From: Spartobacteria bacterium
GTDB lineage: Bacteria > Verrucomicrobiota > Verrucomicrobiia > Chthoniobacterales > Terrimicrobiaceae
Direction of reading: 5' to 3'
Assembly: GCA_947487745.1 (NCBI GenBank)
Contig: CANKXQ010000102.1
Coordinates: forward strand, 1 to 5,453
DNA: 5,453 nucleotides
The notes beneath the pieces are model-generated. The model was given only the letters and a program-made list of their open reading frames with translations, was not told the DNA's origin and ran no database searches. The first letter of the stretch is position 1. Each line of letters starts with the position of its first letter. Positions 1 through 4,724 of this stretch are shown piece by piece. Both the position numbers and the translations under genes were made by a program.

Positions 1-158
1 TTCCGAATGGCTGGCCATGCGGATTCCACGATTTCGTAAATGATCCACCCCAGCATCAGCACCGTGAGGAGCGAGGCCGCTTGACACAGGATTTTGAACA
101 AATCCGGCGCCGGTCGATAGCCGGCCGGCGAAATGATGTCTTTCTCGGGTGCTGACAC
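1..158 (-). CDS. pstC: Phosphate ABC transporter permease PstC, N-terminal part (cut by window edge)
   Basis: This is the first 52 codons of an inner-membrane permease subunit of the high-affinity phosphate importer PstSCAB; the rest lies beyond position 1. The visible protein has a short polar, proline-containing cytoplasmic N-terminus (APEKDIISPAGYRPAPD) and then one hydrophobic helix at about residues 22-44, ending in ESAWPAI. That resembles the first transmembrane segment of PstC, where the helix is typically followed by an S-x-P-A-I-like motif. The only plausible start is GTG at 158-156, because no ATG occurs in frame upstream and the next one lies inside the helix. No Shine-Dalgarno sequence precedes it. 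It begins 17 bases after the pstS stop, so it is almost certainly co-transcribed with pstS from the Pho-regulated promoter. The identity rests on both the sequence and the neighbour; with only 52 residues, PstA is less likely but not formally excluded. Confidence 0.8.
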   Translation of the reverse strand, partial: MSAPEKDIISPAGYRPAPDLFKILCQAASLLTVLMLGWIIYEIVESAWPAIR

Positions 159-175
159 TTTGATGGGAGTCGAGG

Positions 176-1189
176 TTATTGGACAGTGGCGAGTGCCGCT
201 TTGGACTTCTCGACGACGGCTTCCGGTAGCGGGACATAGCCGAGGCTCTCGGAGAATGACTGGCCGTCCGTGAGGCTCCAGGTCACAAATTCTTTGAGCG
301 CCTTCAGCTTCGCAGGATCGGAGTATTTTTTGTAGAGCAGGAGCCAAGTAAAGCTGACGATTGGGTAATCATTTGCGCCCTCGGGGTCCACCGGCCAGAC
401 GCGAAGGTTCTCGGGAAGCTGCACATTCGAGAGGGTGTTGCGGGCGGATGCGATGTCTGGTGCGACGAAGTTGCCGGATTTGTTCTGCAGCGAAGCCATC
501 GAGAGGCCGTTGTCCTTGGCATATCCATATTCGACATATCCGACCGTGCCTGGGCTTTGTTTGATGAGTGCGGTGACACCCTCGTTGCCCTTGCCACCAA
601 CGCCCACAGGGAAGGTGACGGATTTGTCGGTGCCGACCTCGTCATCAAATTTGTCGCTGATTTCAGAGAGGTGCTGCGTAAAGACAAAGGTCGTTCCGCT
701 ACCGTCGGAGCGGTAGGCGACCTGAATTGGCATATCGGGCAGTTTCAGGTCGGGGTTATTTTTAACGATGGCTGGATCGTTCCACTTTTTAACAGTTCCA
801 AGGTAGATACCCGCCATGACTTCACGGGAAAGTTTGAGGCCGGACACGCCTGGCAGGTTGTAGGCATAAACAATCTCTCCAGCCGTGGCAGGGATCAGCA
901 CAACACCCGCTGATACTTCGGCCATTTCCTTATCTGACATTGCGGCATCGCTCGCGCCGAAATCAACCACGCCTTGGATGAAATTTTTGACACCGGCTCC
1001 GCTTCCCACAGATTGGTAGTTCACCTGGATGCCAGGCTGGACCTTGTTGAACTCAACACCCCAGCGCTGGTAGAGAGGCGCGGGGAACGTGGCGCCAGCA
1101 CCGGAAATTTGTTGCGCCTGTCCAGTGGTGGTGAAGGCGAATGAGGTGGCTATGGAAAGGCACAAGGCCAGTTTTGATGTGAGTTTCAT
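176..1189 (-). CDS. pstS: Periplasmic phosphate-binding protein PstS
   Basis: This is the substrate-binding subunit of the PstSCAB phosphate importer. It captures inorganic phosphate in the periplasm and delivers it to PstC/PstA. The 337-residue product is normal for the family. Residues 1-25 form a Sec signal peptide (two Lys, a hydrophobic core, then GQA, with probable cleavage before QQISGAG). There is no lipobox, so the protein should be soluble. Phosphate-contact motifs are complete: GAGATFPAPLY (30-40, Thr34), VGSGAG (61-66, Ser63), DFGASDAAM (76-84, Asp81) and RSDGSGTT (160-167, Arg160, Ser164, Gly165, Thr166), plus VGGKGNEGV later. The ATG at 1189 was chosen because the signal peptide begins there. 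The same frame stays open upstream to 1459, but that extension runs across a terminator and into rplK. No Shine-Dalgarno sequence is seen. pstC follows after 17 bases, and a Pho-box-like repeat lies about 50 bases upstream. Confidence 0.96.
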   Translation of the reverse strand: MKLTSKLALCLSIATSFAFTTTGQAQQISGAGATFPAPLYQRWGVEFNKVQPGIQVNYQSVGSGAGVKNFIQGVVDFGASDAAMSDKEMAEVSAGVVLIPATAGEIVYAYNLPGVSGLKLSREVMAGIYLGTVKKWNDPAIVKNNPDLKLPDMPIQVAYRSDGSGTTFVFTQHLSEISDKFDDEVGTDKSVTFPVGVGGKGNEGVTALIKQSPGTVGYVEYGYAKDNGLSMASLQNKSGNFVAPDIASARNTLSNVQLPENLRVWPVDPEGANDYPIVSFTWLLLYKKYSDPAKLKALKEFVTWSLTDGQSFSESLGYVPLPEAVVEKSKAALATVQ

Positions 1190-1213
1190 GTGAAGTGTGA
1201 GTGAACTAAGGCA

Positions 1214-1256
1214 TTCATCATGCGCCAAAATTAGATTTGTGACAATTGCGTAACAG
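1214..1256 (-). promoter_or_regulatory. Pho-box-like operator and promoter of pstS
   Basis: Read on the minus strand, 1256-1239 is CTGTTAC-GCAA-TTGTCAC: two 7-base direct repeats separated by 4 bases, the 11-base spacing of a PhoB/PhoP-type Pho box. The E. coli consensus half-site is CTGTCAT, which the two repeats match at 5 and 5 of 7 positions. A weak third half-site, CTAATTT (1234-1228), keeps the same phase. A possible -10 element, CATGAT (1222-1217), follows, and the pstS start lies 27 bases further on. The site is directly upstream of pstS and downstream of the rplK terminator, as expected for a phosphate-starvation promoter that drives pstS-pstC. The repeats and spacing are seen in the sequence; binding by a PhoB homologue is inferred. 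The -10 assignment is the weakest part. Confidence 0.65.
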
Positions 1257-1309
1257 ACCCCGTTGAACGAATCATTCGGCGCCTGAATCGTCATGGCGTT
1301 TCCAGATGG

Positions 1310-1355
1310 AAAAACAAAAAAAGAACCCGCCACTTCTGTGAGAAAGTGGCGGGTT
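1310..1355 (-). terminator. Rho-independent terminator of rplK
   Basis: A perfect 12-bp inverted repeat (arms 1355-1344 and 1335-1324, sequence AACCCGCCACTT with its complement) encloses an 8-base loop. On the minus strand it is followed by a C and a T-rich tract (seven T, a G, five T; 1322-1311 and beyond). It lies 28 bases after the rplK stop codon, so it should end the rplK transcript before the pstS promoter. The plus-strand side has no T tract, so it works in one direction only. This is a strong, textbook-form intrinsic terminator. Confidence 0.93.
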
Positions 1356-1382
1356 GATGAATTGAAAAATGCGAGTGCGATT

Positions 1383-1808
1383 TTACTCGGCGACTTCGAG
1401 ACCCATCTGGCGGGCAGTGCCGCAGAGTGTGCGGAAGGCAGCCTCTTCCGAGCGGGCATTCATGTCCTTCATCTTGATTTTGACGATGTCCATGACTTGC
1501 TTCTTGGAGATTTTGCCAACCTTGGTTTTGTTGGGTTCTTTCGAGCCTGATGCGAGACCTGCGGCTTTTTTGAGGAGGATCGCTGCTGGAGGCGCCTTGG
1601 TGATGAAGGTGAAGCTTTTGTCTTTATAGACGGTGATCACCACCGGGAGAATGTCGCCAGACTGCTTCTGTGTGGCGGCGTTGAATTCTTTGCAGAATGC
1701 CATGATGTTCACGCCCTGCTGACCGAGGGCTGGGCCCACGGGAGGAGCCGGGTTTGCGGCGCCTGCGGGAATCTGCAATTTGATCTGTCCTACGATTTCT
1801 TTAGCCAT
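1383..1808 (-). CDS. rplK: 50S ribosomal protein L11
   Basis: L11 binds the GTPase-associated region of 23S rRNA at the base of the L7/L12 stalk, supports factor-dependent GTP hydrolysis, and in many bacteria is needed for RelA activation. The 141 residues match the family length. The N-terminal domain starts [16 protein letters not shown] and carries the proline-rich thiostrepton-site segment [17 protein letters not shown] (residues 21-37). The C-terminal RNA-binding domain includes [15 protein letters not shown] and ends in [10 protein letters not shown]. The ATG at 1808 is supported by GGAG (minus strand, 10 bases upstream), the only clear Shine-Dalgarno sequence before a gene in this window. 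Usually rplK sits in a secE-nusG-rplK-rplA-rplJ-rplL cluster. Here it lies between a peroxiredoxin gene and pstS and ends at its own strong terminator, so it appears monocistronic. All core residues that I can judge look intact, with no sign of decay. Confidence 0.98.
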   Translation of the reverse strand: MAKEIVGQIKLQIPAGAANPAPPVGPALGQQGVNIMAFCKEFNAATQKQSGDILPVVITVYKDKSFTFITKAPPAAILLKKAAGLASGSKEPNKTKVGKISKKQVMDIVKIKMKDMNARSEEAAFRTLCGTARQMGLEVAE

Positions 1809-1820
1809 ATTTAAAGTGCT

Positions 1821-1836
1821 CCGCTTGTTTGGCGGA
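1821..1836 (-). promoter_or_regulatory. rplK: rplK ribosome binding site region
   Basis: The minus strand reads AAGCGGAG, then 10 bases, then the rplK ATG. GGAG is a good anti-16S match at a slightly long spacing. The same bases form the 3' arm of a small TCCGC/GCGGA hairpin (loop CAAACAA), so the ribosome binding site can be partly sequestered. This site stands out because most other genes here have no Shine-Dalgarno sequence at all. Confidence 0.45.
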
Positions 1837-1869
1837 AAAGGGGTGCAAGGTCATCACGACTCGCACCCC
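1836..1869 (-). terminator. Hairpin between the peroxiredoxin gene and rplK: terminator or rplK leader element
   Basis: On the minus strand, GGGGTGC (1869-1863) pairs with GCACCCC (1846-1840). Inside, GTC and GAC can add three pairs across a small asymmetric internal loop. TTTT (1839-1836) follows the lower stem, so this could be a weak intrinsic terminator for the peroxiredoxin gene. It also lies only about 27 bases upstream of the rplK start, within what would be the rplK 5' leader. A ribosomal-protein autoregulatory structure is therefore an alternative. I see no convincing sigma70 promoter between the hairpin and rplK, so the two readings cannot be separated by eye. Confidence 0.45.
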
Positions 1870-1907
1870 ATGACAAGGAGATTTTTGATTTTTTCCGCGA
1901 ATGGTTA

Positions 1908-2384
1908 TTACAGCGATGCGAGAACCTCGGCGATTTTGTTGAAGTCGGGGAGTTCCTTCGGAGTTGGTGTCTGTTCGCTGTGGCGGATGACGCCGTCCTT
2001 GTCGATGACGAACGCTGCGCGTGCGGAAACGGCTCCGAGGCCGATGAGATCGGGGAGAAGGACTCCATAGGCTTTCGCGGTTTCCTTGTTCAGGTCGCTC
2101 ACGAGCGGGATGTTGATGTTCTCTTTTTTAGCCCAGGCTTCCTGCGCAAATGGGCTGTCCACGCTGATGCCCACGACGGCGGCGTTCAGGGATTCATACT
2201 TCGCAAGGCCTGCGGTGACATCGCAGAGTTCTTGGGTGCAGACGCCGGTGAAGGCGAGGGGGAAGAAAAGAAGGACGGTGTTTTTCTTGCCGAAGTTCGA
2301 CGAGAGGCTGAAGTCCGCGAGGCCTTCGGAGCCGATGGTTTTGAGTGTGAATTCAGGAGCTTTGGAGCCGGTTGCAAGTGCCAT
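1908..2384 (-). CDS. AhpC/TSA-family peroxiredoxin (AhpE/BCP-like)
   Basis: This thiol peroxidase reduces hydrogen peroxide and organic hydroperoxides in the cytoplasm using electrons from a thiol donor. It has 158 residues and no signal peptide. The thioredoxin fold opens with GSKAPEFTL, and the active-site block PLAFTGVCTQELC spans residues 42-54. Cys49 is the expected peroxidatic cysteine, with Thr46 in the conserved P-x-x-x-T-x-x-C pattern. Cys54, five residues on, is a candidate resolving cysteine as in atypical 2-Cys enzymes. Arg122 (SARAAFVID) is the expected third catalytic residue. The ATG at 2384 begins the conserved N-terminus; the frame is open upstream, but that extension is low-complexity and runs into pyrE. 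There is no Shine-Dalgarno sequence. A good promoter lies 33 bases upstream, and a hairpin follows the gene, so it may be its own unit. The physiological reductant cannot be told from sequence; the secreted thioredoxin-like protein nearby acts in a different compartment. Confidence 0.93.
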   Translation of the reverse strand: MALATGSKAPEFTLKTIGSEGLADFSLSSNFGKKNTVLLFFPLAFTGVCTQELCDVTAGLAKYESLNAAVVGISVDSPFAQEAWAKKENINIPLVSDLNKETAKAYGVLLPDLIGLGAVSARAAFVIDKDGVIRHSEQTPTPKELPDFNKIAEVLASL

Positions 2385-2416
2385 AGTTTTAGGTGTGGTT
2401 GAAATGTGAGCCGCGC

Positions 2417-2444
2417 ATTTTGCCCGTGTCGGCCGCCATGTCAA
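2417..2444 (-). promoter_or_regulatory. Putative sigma70-type promoter of the peroxiredoxin gene
   Basis: On the minus strand a perfect -35 hexamer TTGACA (2444-2439) is followed, after 16 bases, by CAAAAT (2422-2417), which matches TATAAT at 4 of 6 positions. The gap between the pyrE stop and the peroxiredoxin start is only 73 bases, and the -10 lies 33 bases before the ATG, a normal distance. This suggests the peroxiredoxin can be transcribed independently of the upstream thioredoxin-pyrE pair. No obvious OxyR or PerR operator was recognised. Confidence 0.5.
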
Positions 2445-2457
2445 TCGCAGCGGTGGG

Positions 2458-3024
2458 CTACTTGCTGCCGGGCTTGATGGCGGGAATTCCTTGCAGGTCG
2501 GCGGGAATGTTGTCCGCCGCGAAGGTCTCCACATTCATTTGAACCAAGGAGACGAACGGGCATCCAAAGTCGGGGAGCTTGCCGCCGCTGCGATCGACGA
2601 TCGAGCCAGCCGCTACAACGATTCCACCATGGTCGCGCACGATCTGGATTGTTTCCTGCACACGGCCTCCGCGCGTCACGACATCCTCTGCCACAACGAA
2701 GCGTTGTCCGGATTGAATTTGAAAGCCTCGGCGCAGCACGAGCCCGCCATTTCCATCCTTCTCAACAAAGATGTGCCGCTTGCCGAGATGGCGCGCCACT
2801 TCCTGGCCGACGATGATCCCGCCGACTGCGGGTGATACCACGGTTTCGGCATCATACGCGCTGAGCTTTTCCGCGAGCATTCCGCACACGCGCGCCGCGA
2901 TGGGCGCGTCTTGGAGCAGCAAGGCGCACTGGAAAAATTCGCGACTGTGCAGGCCGCTTCGAAGGACAAAGTGGCCGTGGAGCAGGGCTCCGGTTTGTTT
3001 GAAAAGATCAAGAACTTCTTGCAT
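2458..3024 (-). CDS. pyrE: Orotate phosphoribosyltransferase
   Basis: The enzyme joins orotate to PRPP to make orotidine 5'-phosphate, the fifth step of de novo UMP synthesis, in the cytoplasm. The 188 residues fit bacterial PyrE. Visible landmarks are FKQTGALLHGHFVLRSGLHS (8-27), the N-terminal hood and orotate-side region; VVSPAVGGIIVGQEVA (62-77); the flexible catalytic loop region around EKDG (88-91); LRRGF (97-101); and the PRPP-binding signature VVAEDVVTRGG (110-120), whose paired acidic residues are Glu113-Asp114. The Arg in TRGG replaces the more usual Thr of TTGG, a common variant. The start is ATG at 3024, with no Shine-Dalgarno sequence. It lies 24 bases after the stop of the thioredoxin-like gene, so the two are probably co-transcribed. 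No other pyrimidine gene is in view. It is a complete gene with nothing broken. Confidence 0.95.
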   Translation of the reverse strand: MQEVLDLFKQTGALLHGHFVLRSGLHSREFFQCALLLQDAPIAARVCGMLAEKLSAYDAETVVSPAVGGIIVGQEVARHLGKRHIFVEKDGNGGLVLRRGFQIQSGQRFVVAEDVVTRGGRVQETIQIVRDHGGIVVAAGSIVDRSGGKLPDFGCPFVSLVQMNVETFAADNIPADLQGIPAIKPGSK

Positions 3025-3048
3025 GGGAAATTGGTTTTTAGCGGTTGG

Positions 3049-3477
3049 TTATTTCAAATTTGCATTCACCCACTCGATGAATCCAGGCACGCCTCCGCCT
3101 TTATAACCGACCTCGCGGGCGAGTTCCTTGCCATCAGAGCCAAGGAGAATGACGGTTGGGAATCCTTGCACTTTATACTGTGCTGCGAGTTGTTGATTTC
3201 GCTCCTTGATCTCCGGCGCCTGCGGTTTGCTACGGGGGAAATCCAGTTTCACCAGCACCAGTTTGTCTTTTGCGAATTCCCCGAAGGCGGGCTGCTCAAA
3301 GACATCCTTGTTTTGCTTCATGCAGGGCGGGCACCAGTCCGAGCCCGTGAATTCGAGAAGAACCGGTTTTTTTTCAGCGGCGCCCTGGGCTGTCGAAGCC
3401 GCATAATCGGTGCTCCAAAGGTCAGAGGCTTTCAAGGGGGCTGCGGCGAGGAGAAGGCAGAGTAATAAAGTTTTCAT
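3049..3477 (-). CDS. Secreted thioredoxin-like disulfide oxidoreductase (CPPC)
   Basis: This is a small exported protein of 142 residues. Residues 1-17 look like a Sec signal peptide (MKTLLLCLLLAAAPLKA, cleaved near Ala17), placing the mature domain in the periplasm. Cys7 sits inside the hydrophobic core and is not a convincing lipobox. The thioredoxin fold follows: VLLEFTGSDWCPPCMK carries the redox pair Cys49 and Cys52 (CPPC), and the cis-proline is Pro107 in GFPTV. The DWCPPC/LDFP/GFPTV arrangement resembles the Thioredoxin_7/DUF255-like group common in Planctomycetes and Verrucomicrobia. CPPC is often reducing or isomerising rather than strongly oxidising, but the direction and partner cannot be inferred here. 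It starts at ATG 3477 without a Shine-Dalgarno sequence and leads pyrE by 24 bases, with no obvious functional link. The family call is secure; the role is open. Confidence 0.9.
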   Translation of the reverse strand: MKTLLLCLLLAAAPLKASDLWSTDYAASTAQGAAEKKPVLLEFTGSDWCPPCMKQNKDVFEQPAFGEFAKDKLVLVKLDFPRSKPQAPEIKERNQQLAAQYKVQGFPTVILLGSDGKELAREVGYKGGGVPGFIEWVNANLK

Positions 3478-3484
3478 CGCTTAC

Positions 3485-3512
3485 ATCATGAACGGGGTTG
3501 CCCTGATTTCAA
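3485..3512 (-). promoter_or_regulatory. Possible promoter of the thioredoxin-like gene and pyrE
   Basis: On the minus strand TTGAAA (3512-3507; 5 of 6 to TTGACA) is followed after 16 bases by CATGAT (3490-3485; 4 of 6 to TATAAT). Only seven bases separate the -10 from the ATG, so transcription would start at or next to the start codon and the mRNA would be leaderless or nearly so. This is a weak match found by eye in a 126-base divergent intergenic region that must also hold the promoter of the plus-strand STAS gene. A second, better promoter may exist further upstream. Confidence 0.25.
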
Positions 3513-3522
3513 ATGCAAACTC

Positions 3523-3534
3523 GCCCCGTGGGGC
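3523..3534. repeat. Short GC-rich inverted repeat in the divergent intergenic region
   Basis: GCCC-CGTG-GGGC forms a 4-bp stem with a tetraloop (5 bp if the loop closes to two bases). CCCCGT within it is also complementary to ACGGGG at 3492-3497, so two alternative pairings exist in a minus-strand transcript. It lies between the divergent thioredoxin-like and STAS genes. It could be an operator or simply chance in GC-rich DNA. Confidence 0.3.
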
Positions 3535-3603
3535 ACTCACCCAAGCAGTCTGTAAAAAGACATCGCAACTCCGCCGCTCACGATTTATCTAACTTGGCAT
3601 CTC

Positions 3604-3957
3604 ATGAGTCTGCCTGAACTGAAAGTTGCCGTTTTGAATTCCGGGACGACCGCTGCTCTGACGATAGTGGGCCACCTCAACGCCCTCACAGTCGGCGTCC
3701 TTGAAAGCAATCTTGATGCTATCCTATCGACTGACGCCCGCCGCATAGTTCTGGATTGTTCCGGTCTTTCCTTCACAAGCAGCGCAGGGCTGCGGGTATT
3801 TCTCGCAACAGTCAAGCGGATGAAATCCCGAGGCGGCACATGTGCCTTCGCGTCCCTGACACCCGCCGTGAACGAAGTATTCGAAATGGCAGGATTCCTC
3901 GAAACCATGGAAATCCACACCTCGCGCGAATCGGCATTGCTTTCAGAAAACCTCTAA
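3604..3957 (+). CDS. STAS-domain protein, anti-sigma-factor antagonist (SpoIIAA/RsbV-like)
   Basis: This is a single-domain 117-residue protein of the STAS family. Such proteins act as phospho-switches: in the unphosphorylated state they bind an anti-sigma kinase and free its sigma factor, or they act in related output pathways. The fold is readable as LTIVGHLNALT (19-29), then RRIVLDCSGLSFTSSAGLRVFL (46-67) and a C-terminal part with VNEVFEMAGF. Aligning FTSSAGL with the FMDSSGL/YMDSTGL block of SpoIIAA and RsbV puts the phosphorylatable serine at Ser60, with Ser59 in place of the usual Asp. That SSAGL variant is frequent in Gram-negative STAS proteins. The ATG at 3604 has no Shine-Dalgarno sequence. 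No serine kinase, PP2C phosphatase, sigma factor or transporter gene adjoins it; the gene is alone on its strand between the divergent thioredoxin-like gene and the intron. The family call is firm; pathway and partner are unknown. Confidence 0.88.
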   Translation: MSLPELKVAVLNSGTTAALTIVGHLNALTVGVLESNLDAILSTDARRIVLDCSGLSFTSSAGLRVFLATVKRMKSRGGTCAFASLTPAVNEVFEMAGFLETMEIHTSRESALLSENL

Positions 3958-3975
3958 ACCGAAGGCCACGGCACG

Positions 3976-4001
3976 CGCCTTGGAGAACCCCCACCAAGGC
4001 G
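3976..4001 (+). terminator. Inverted repeat after the STAS gene, possible terminator
   Basis: CGCCTTGG (3976-3983) and CCAAGGCG (3994-4001) form a perfect 8-bp stem with a 10-base loop, starting 19 bases after the STAS stop codon. Position and stem strength suit a transcription terminator, but no T tract follows on either strand. It is therefore either Rho-assisted or an mRNA 3'-end stabiliser. Confidence 0.4.
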
Positions 4002-4187
4002 TCAGGTCCATGGTCGCCTGAGTTTGAGCATCCGGAACAGCCGCGCCCTTTGCATTCAATAACCAATTTCCCAAAGGCGAGCGTCGATAGACGCCATTGT
4101 ATCAATCATTCATTGCTTCTCTGTGACCCCTCTGACGCATTTCCGCTCCCCGCCTCTCTCTCGCGCAACCTAACCCGGATTATTCTG
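4002..4187. other. Intergenic stretch without recognised genes
   Basis: Between the STAS gene's inverted repeat and the probable left end of the group II intron I find no coding frame with convincing protein character, no tRNA and no mobile-element terminal repeats. The only local structure is GCGTC-GATA-GACGC (4081-4094), a 5-bp hairpin with a tetraloop. After about 4110 the plus strand becomes pyrimidine-rich (CCCCTCT, CCGCCTCTCTCTCGCG). The weak open frames here are overlaps of genes or random openings. Confidence 0.5.
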
Positions 4188-4724
4188 GTGCGCCAGCACC
4201 GCCAACCAAACCAATGAAATGAAAAGTGTTCATCATGCTAACTGAACATCGAGCATGTAGTGAAGCGGGCGGGGTCGGGAGCAATTTCGGCGTCGAAGCC
4301 CCGTGAGCGAACCTGTGAACCGCAGCGCAAGCGAACCCGATTCGGCCTCGTTAATGAAACCCGAGAGTGGCCAAGCGCCCGGAATTGCCGAAGCCAGCAC
4401 CAACCGCGAAGCGATATTCAAGAGCAGCGGCGGGACCCTCCAGGGTGGCTGGGGGCAGCGCGCAGGGAAGGTTTGTTTGGGCAGGCTGGGAACCGGAGCG
4501 AAGCGGAGTTAGATTGCCGAAGCCAGTCCGAAGGGTGATAGAAGCGAATCAAACCCCTGCTGTCGGTTCCGCGAGGAGCGGAGCAAAGCACGTGTCGAAT
4601 CCATAAGACAAATGTTGGAGGCAGGGGAGTCGGAGAGGCCCGTAGTAGCGATGAGGCCCCGATCAGGAGCCAAGGGGCCTTGGCAGGAACGATGCGGACT
4701 TAGAAAGAACCGGGGCTGATTGGA
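4188..4724 (+). ncRNA. Group II intron ribozyme, 5' part (domains I-III region)
   Basis: No convincing protein is encoded here: the open frames of 60-120 codons have random-looking, Arg/Ser/Pro-rich products that overlap one another on both strands. Instead the plus strand is rich in GA-type and AAGCG segments and short stems, as in intron RNA. Stems seen are GGTGC/GCACC (4187-4191 with 4196-4200), TGTTCA/TGAACA (4227-4232 with 4243-4248), the competing CATGCT/AGCATG (4234-4239 with 4252-4257), ACCC/GGGT around 4435-4446, and AGGCCCC/GGGGCCT near 4660. I did not assign individual domains, exon-binding sites or the subclass. The 14-base sequence ATTGCCGAAGCCAG occurs twice (4384-4397 and 4513-4526). 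Confidence 0.65.
4384..4526 (+). repeat. 14-base direct repeat within the intron RNA region
   Basis: ATTGCCGAAGCCAG is present at 4384-4397 and again at 4513-4526, a period of 129 bases. It could be a partial internal duplication of domain I sequence or two copies of a structural module. The flanks diverge quickly (CACCAACC against TCCGAAGG), so any duplication is old or very short. Confidence 0.5.

Noticed and set aside
361..913. Plus-strand open frames opposite pstS
   Set aside because: Their products show no domain character and lie entirely antisense to a well-supported gene.
1190..1459. 90-residue N-terminal extension of the pstS reading frame
   Set aside because: It crosses the Pho box and the rplK terminator and overlaps rplK in another frame. 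The signal peptide starts at the ATG at 1189.
1980..2402. 140-codon plus-strand frame opposite the peroxiredoxin gene
   Set aside because: It is a shadow of the antisense codons. The minus-strand frame has the complete peroxiredoxin active site.
2385..2534. 50-residue N-terminal extension of the peroxiredoxin frame
   Set aside because: It is Pro/Ser/Thr/Arg-rich, overlaps pyrE and covers the probable promoter. The family N-terminus begins at 2384.
2911..3465. 184-codon plus-strand frame opposite pyrE and the thioredoxin-like gene
   Set aside because: It spans two well-supported genes and their intergenic gap on the other strand, with no recognisable domain.
3024..4073. 13-base match AACCAATTTCCCA between the pyrE leader (3036-3024, minus) and 4061-4073 (plus)
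   Set aside because: It is an isolated short AT-rich match with unrelated flanks and no partner element, so it is most likely chance.
3756..4217. 153-codon plus-strand frame overlapping the STAS gene
   Set aside because: It starts inside the STAS domain in another frame, and its Arg/Pro/His-rich product resembles translated noise.
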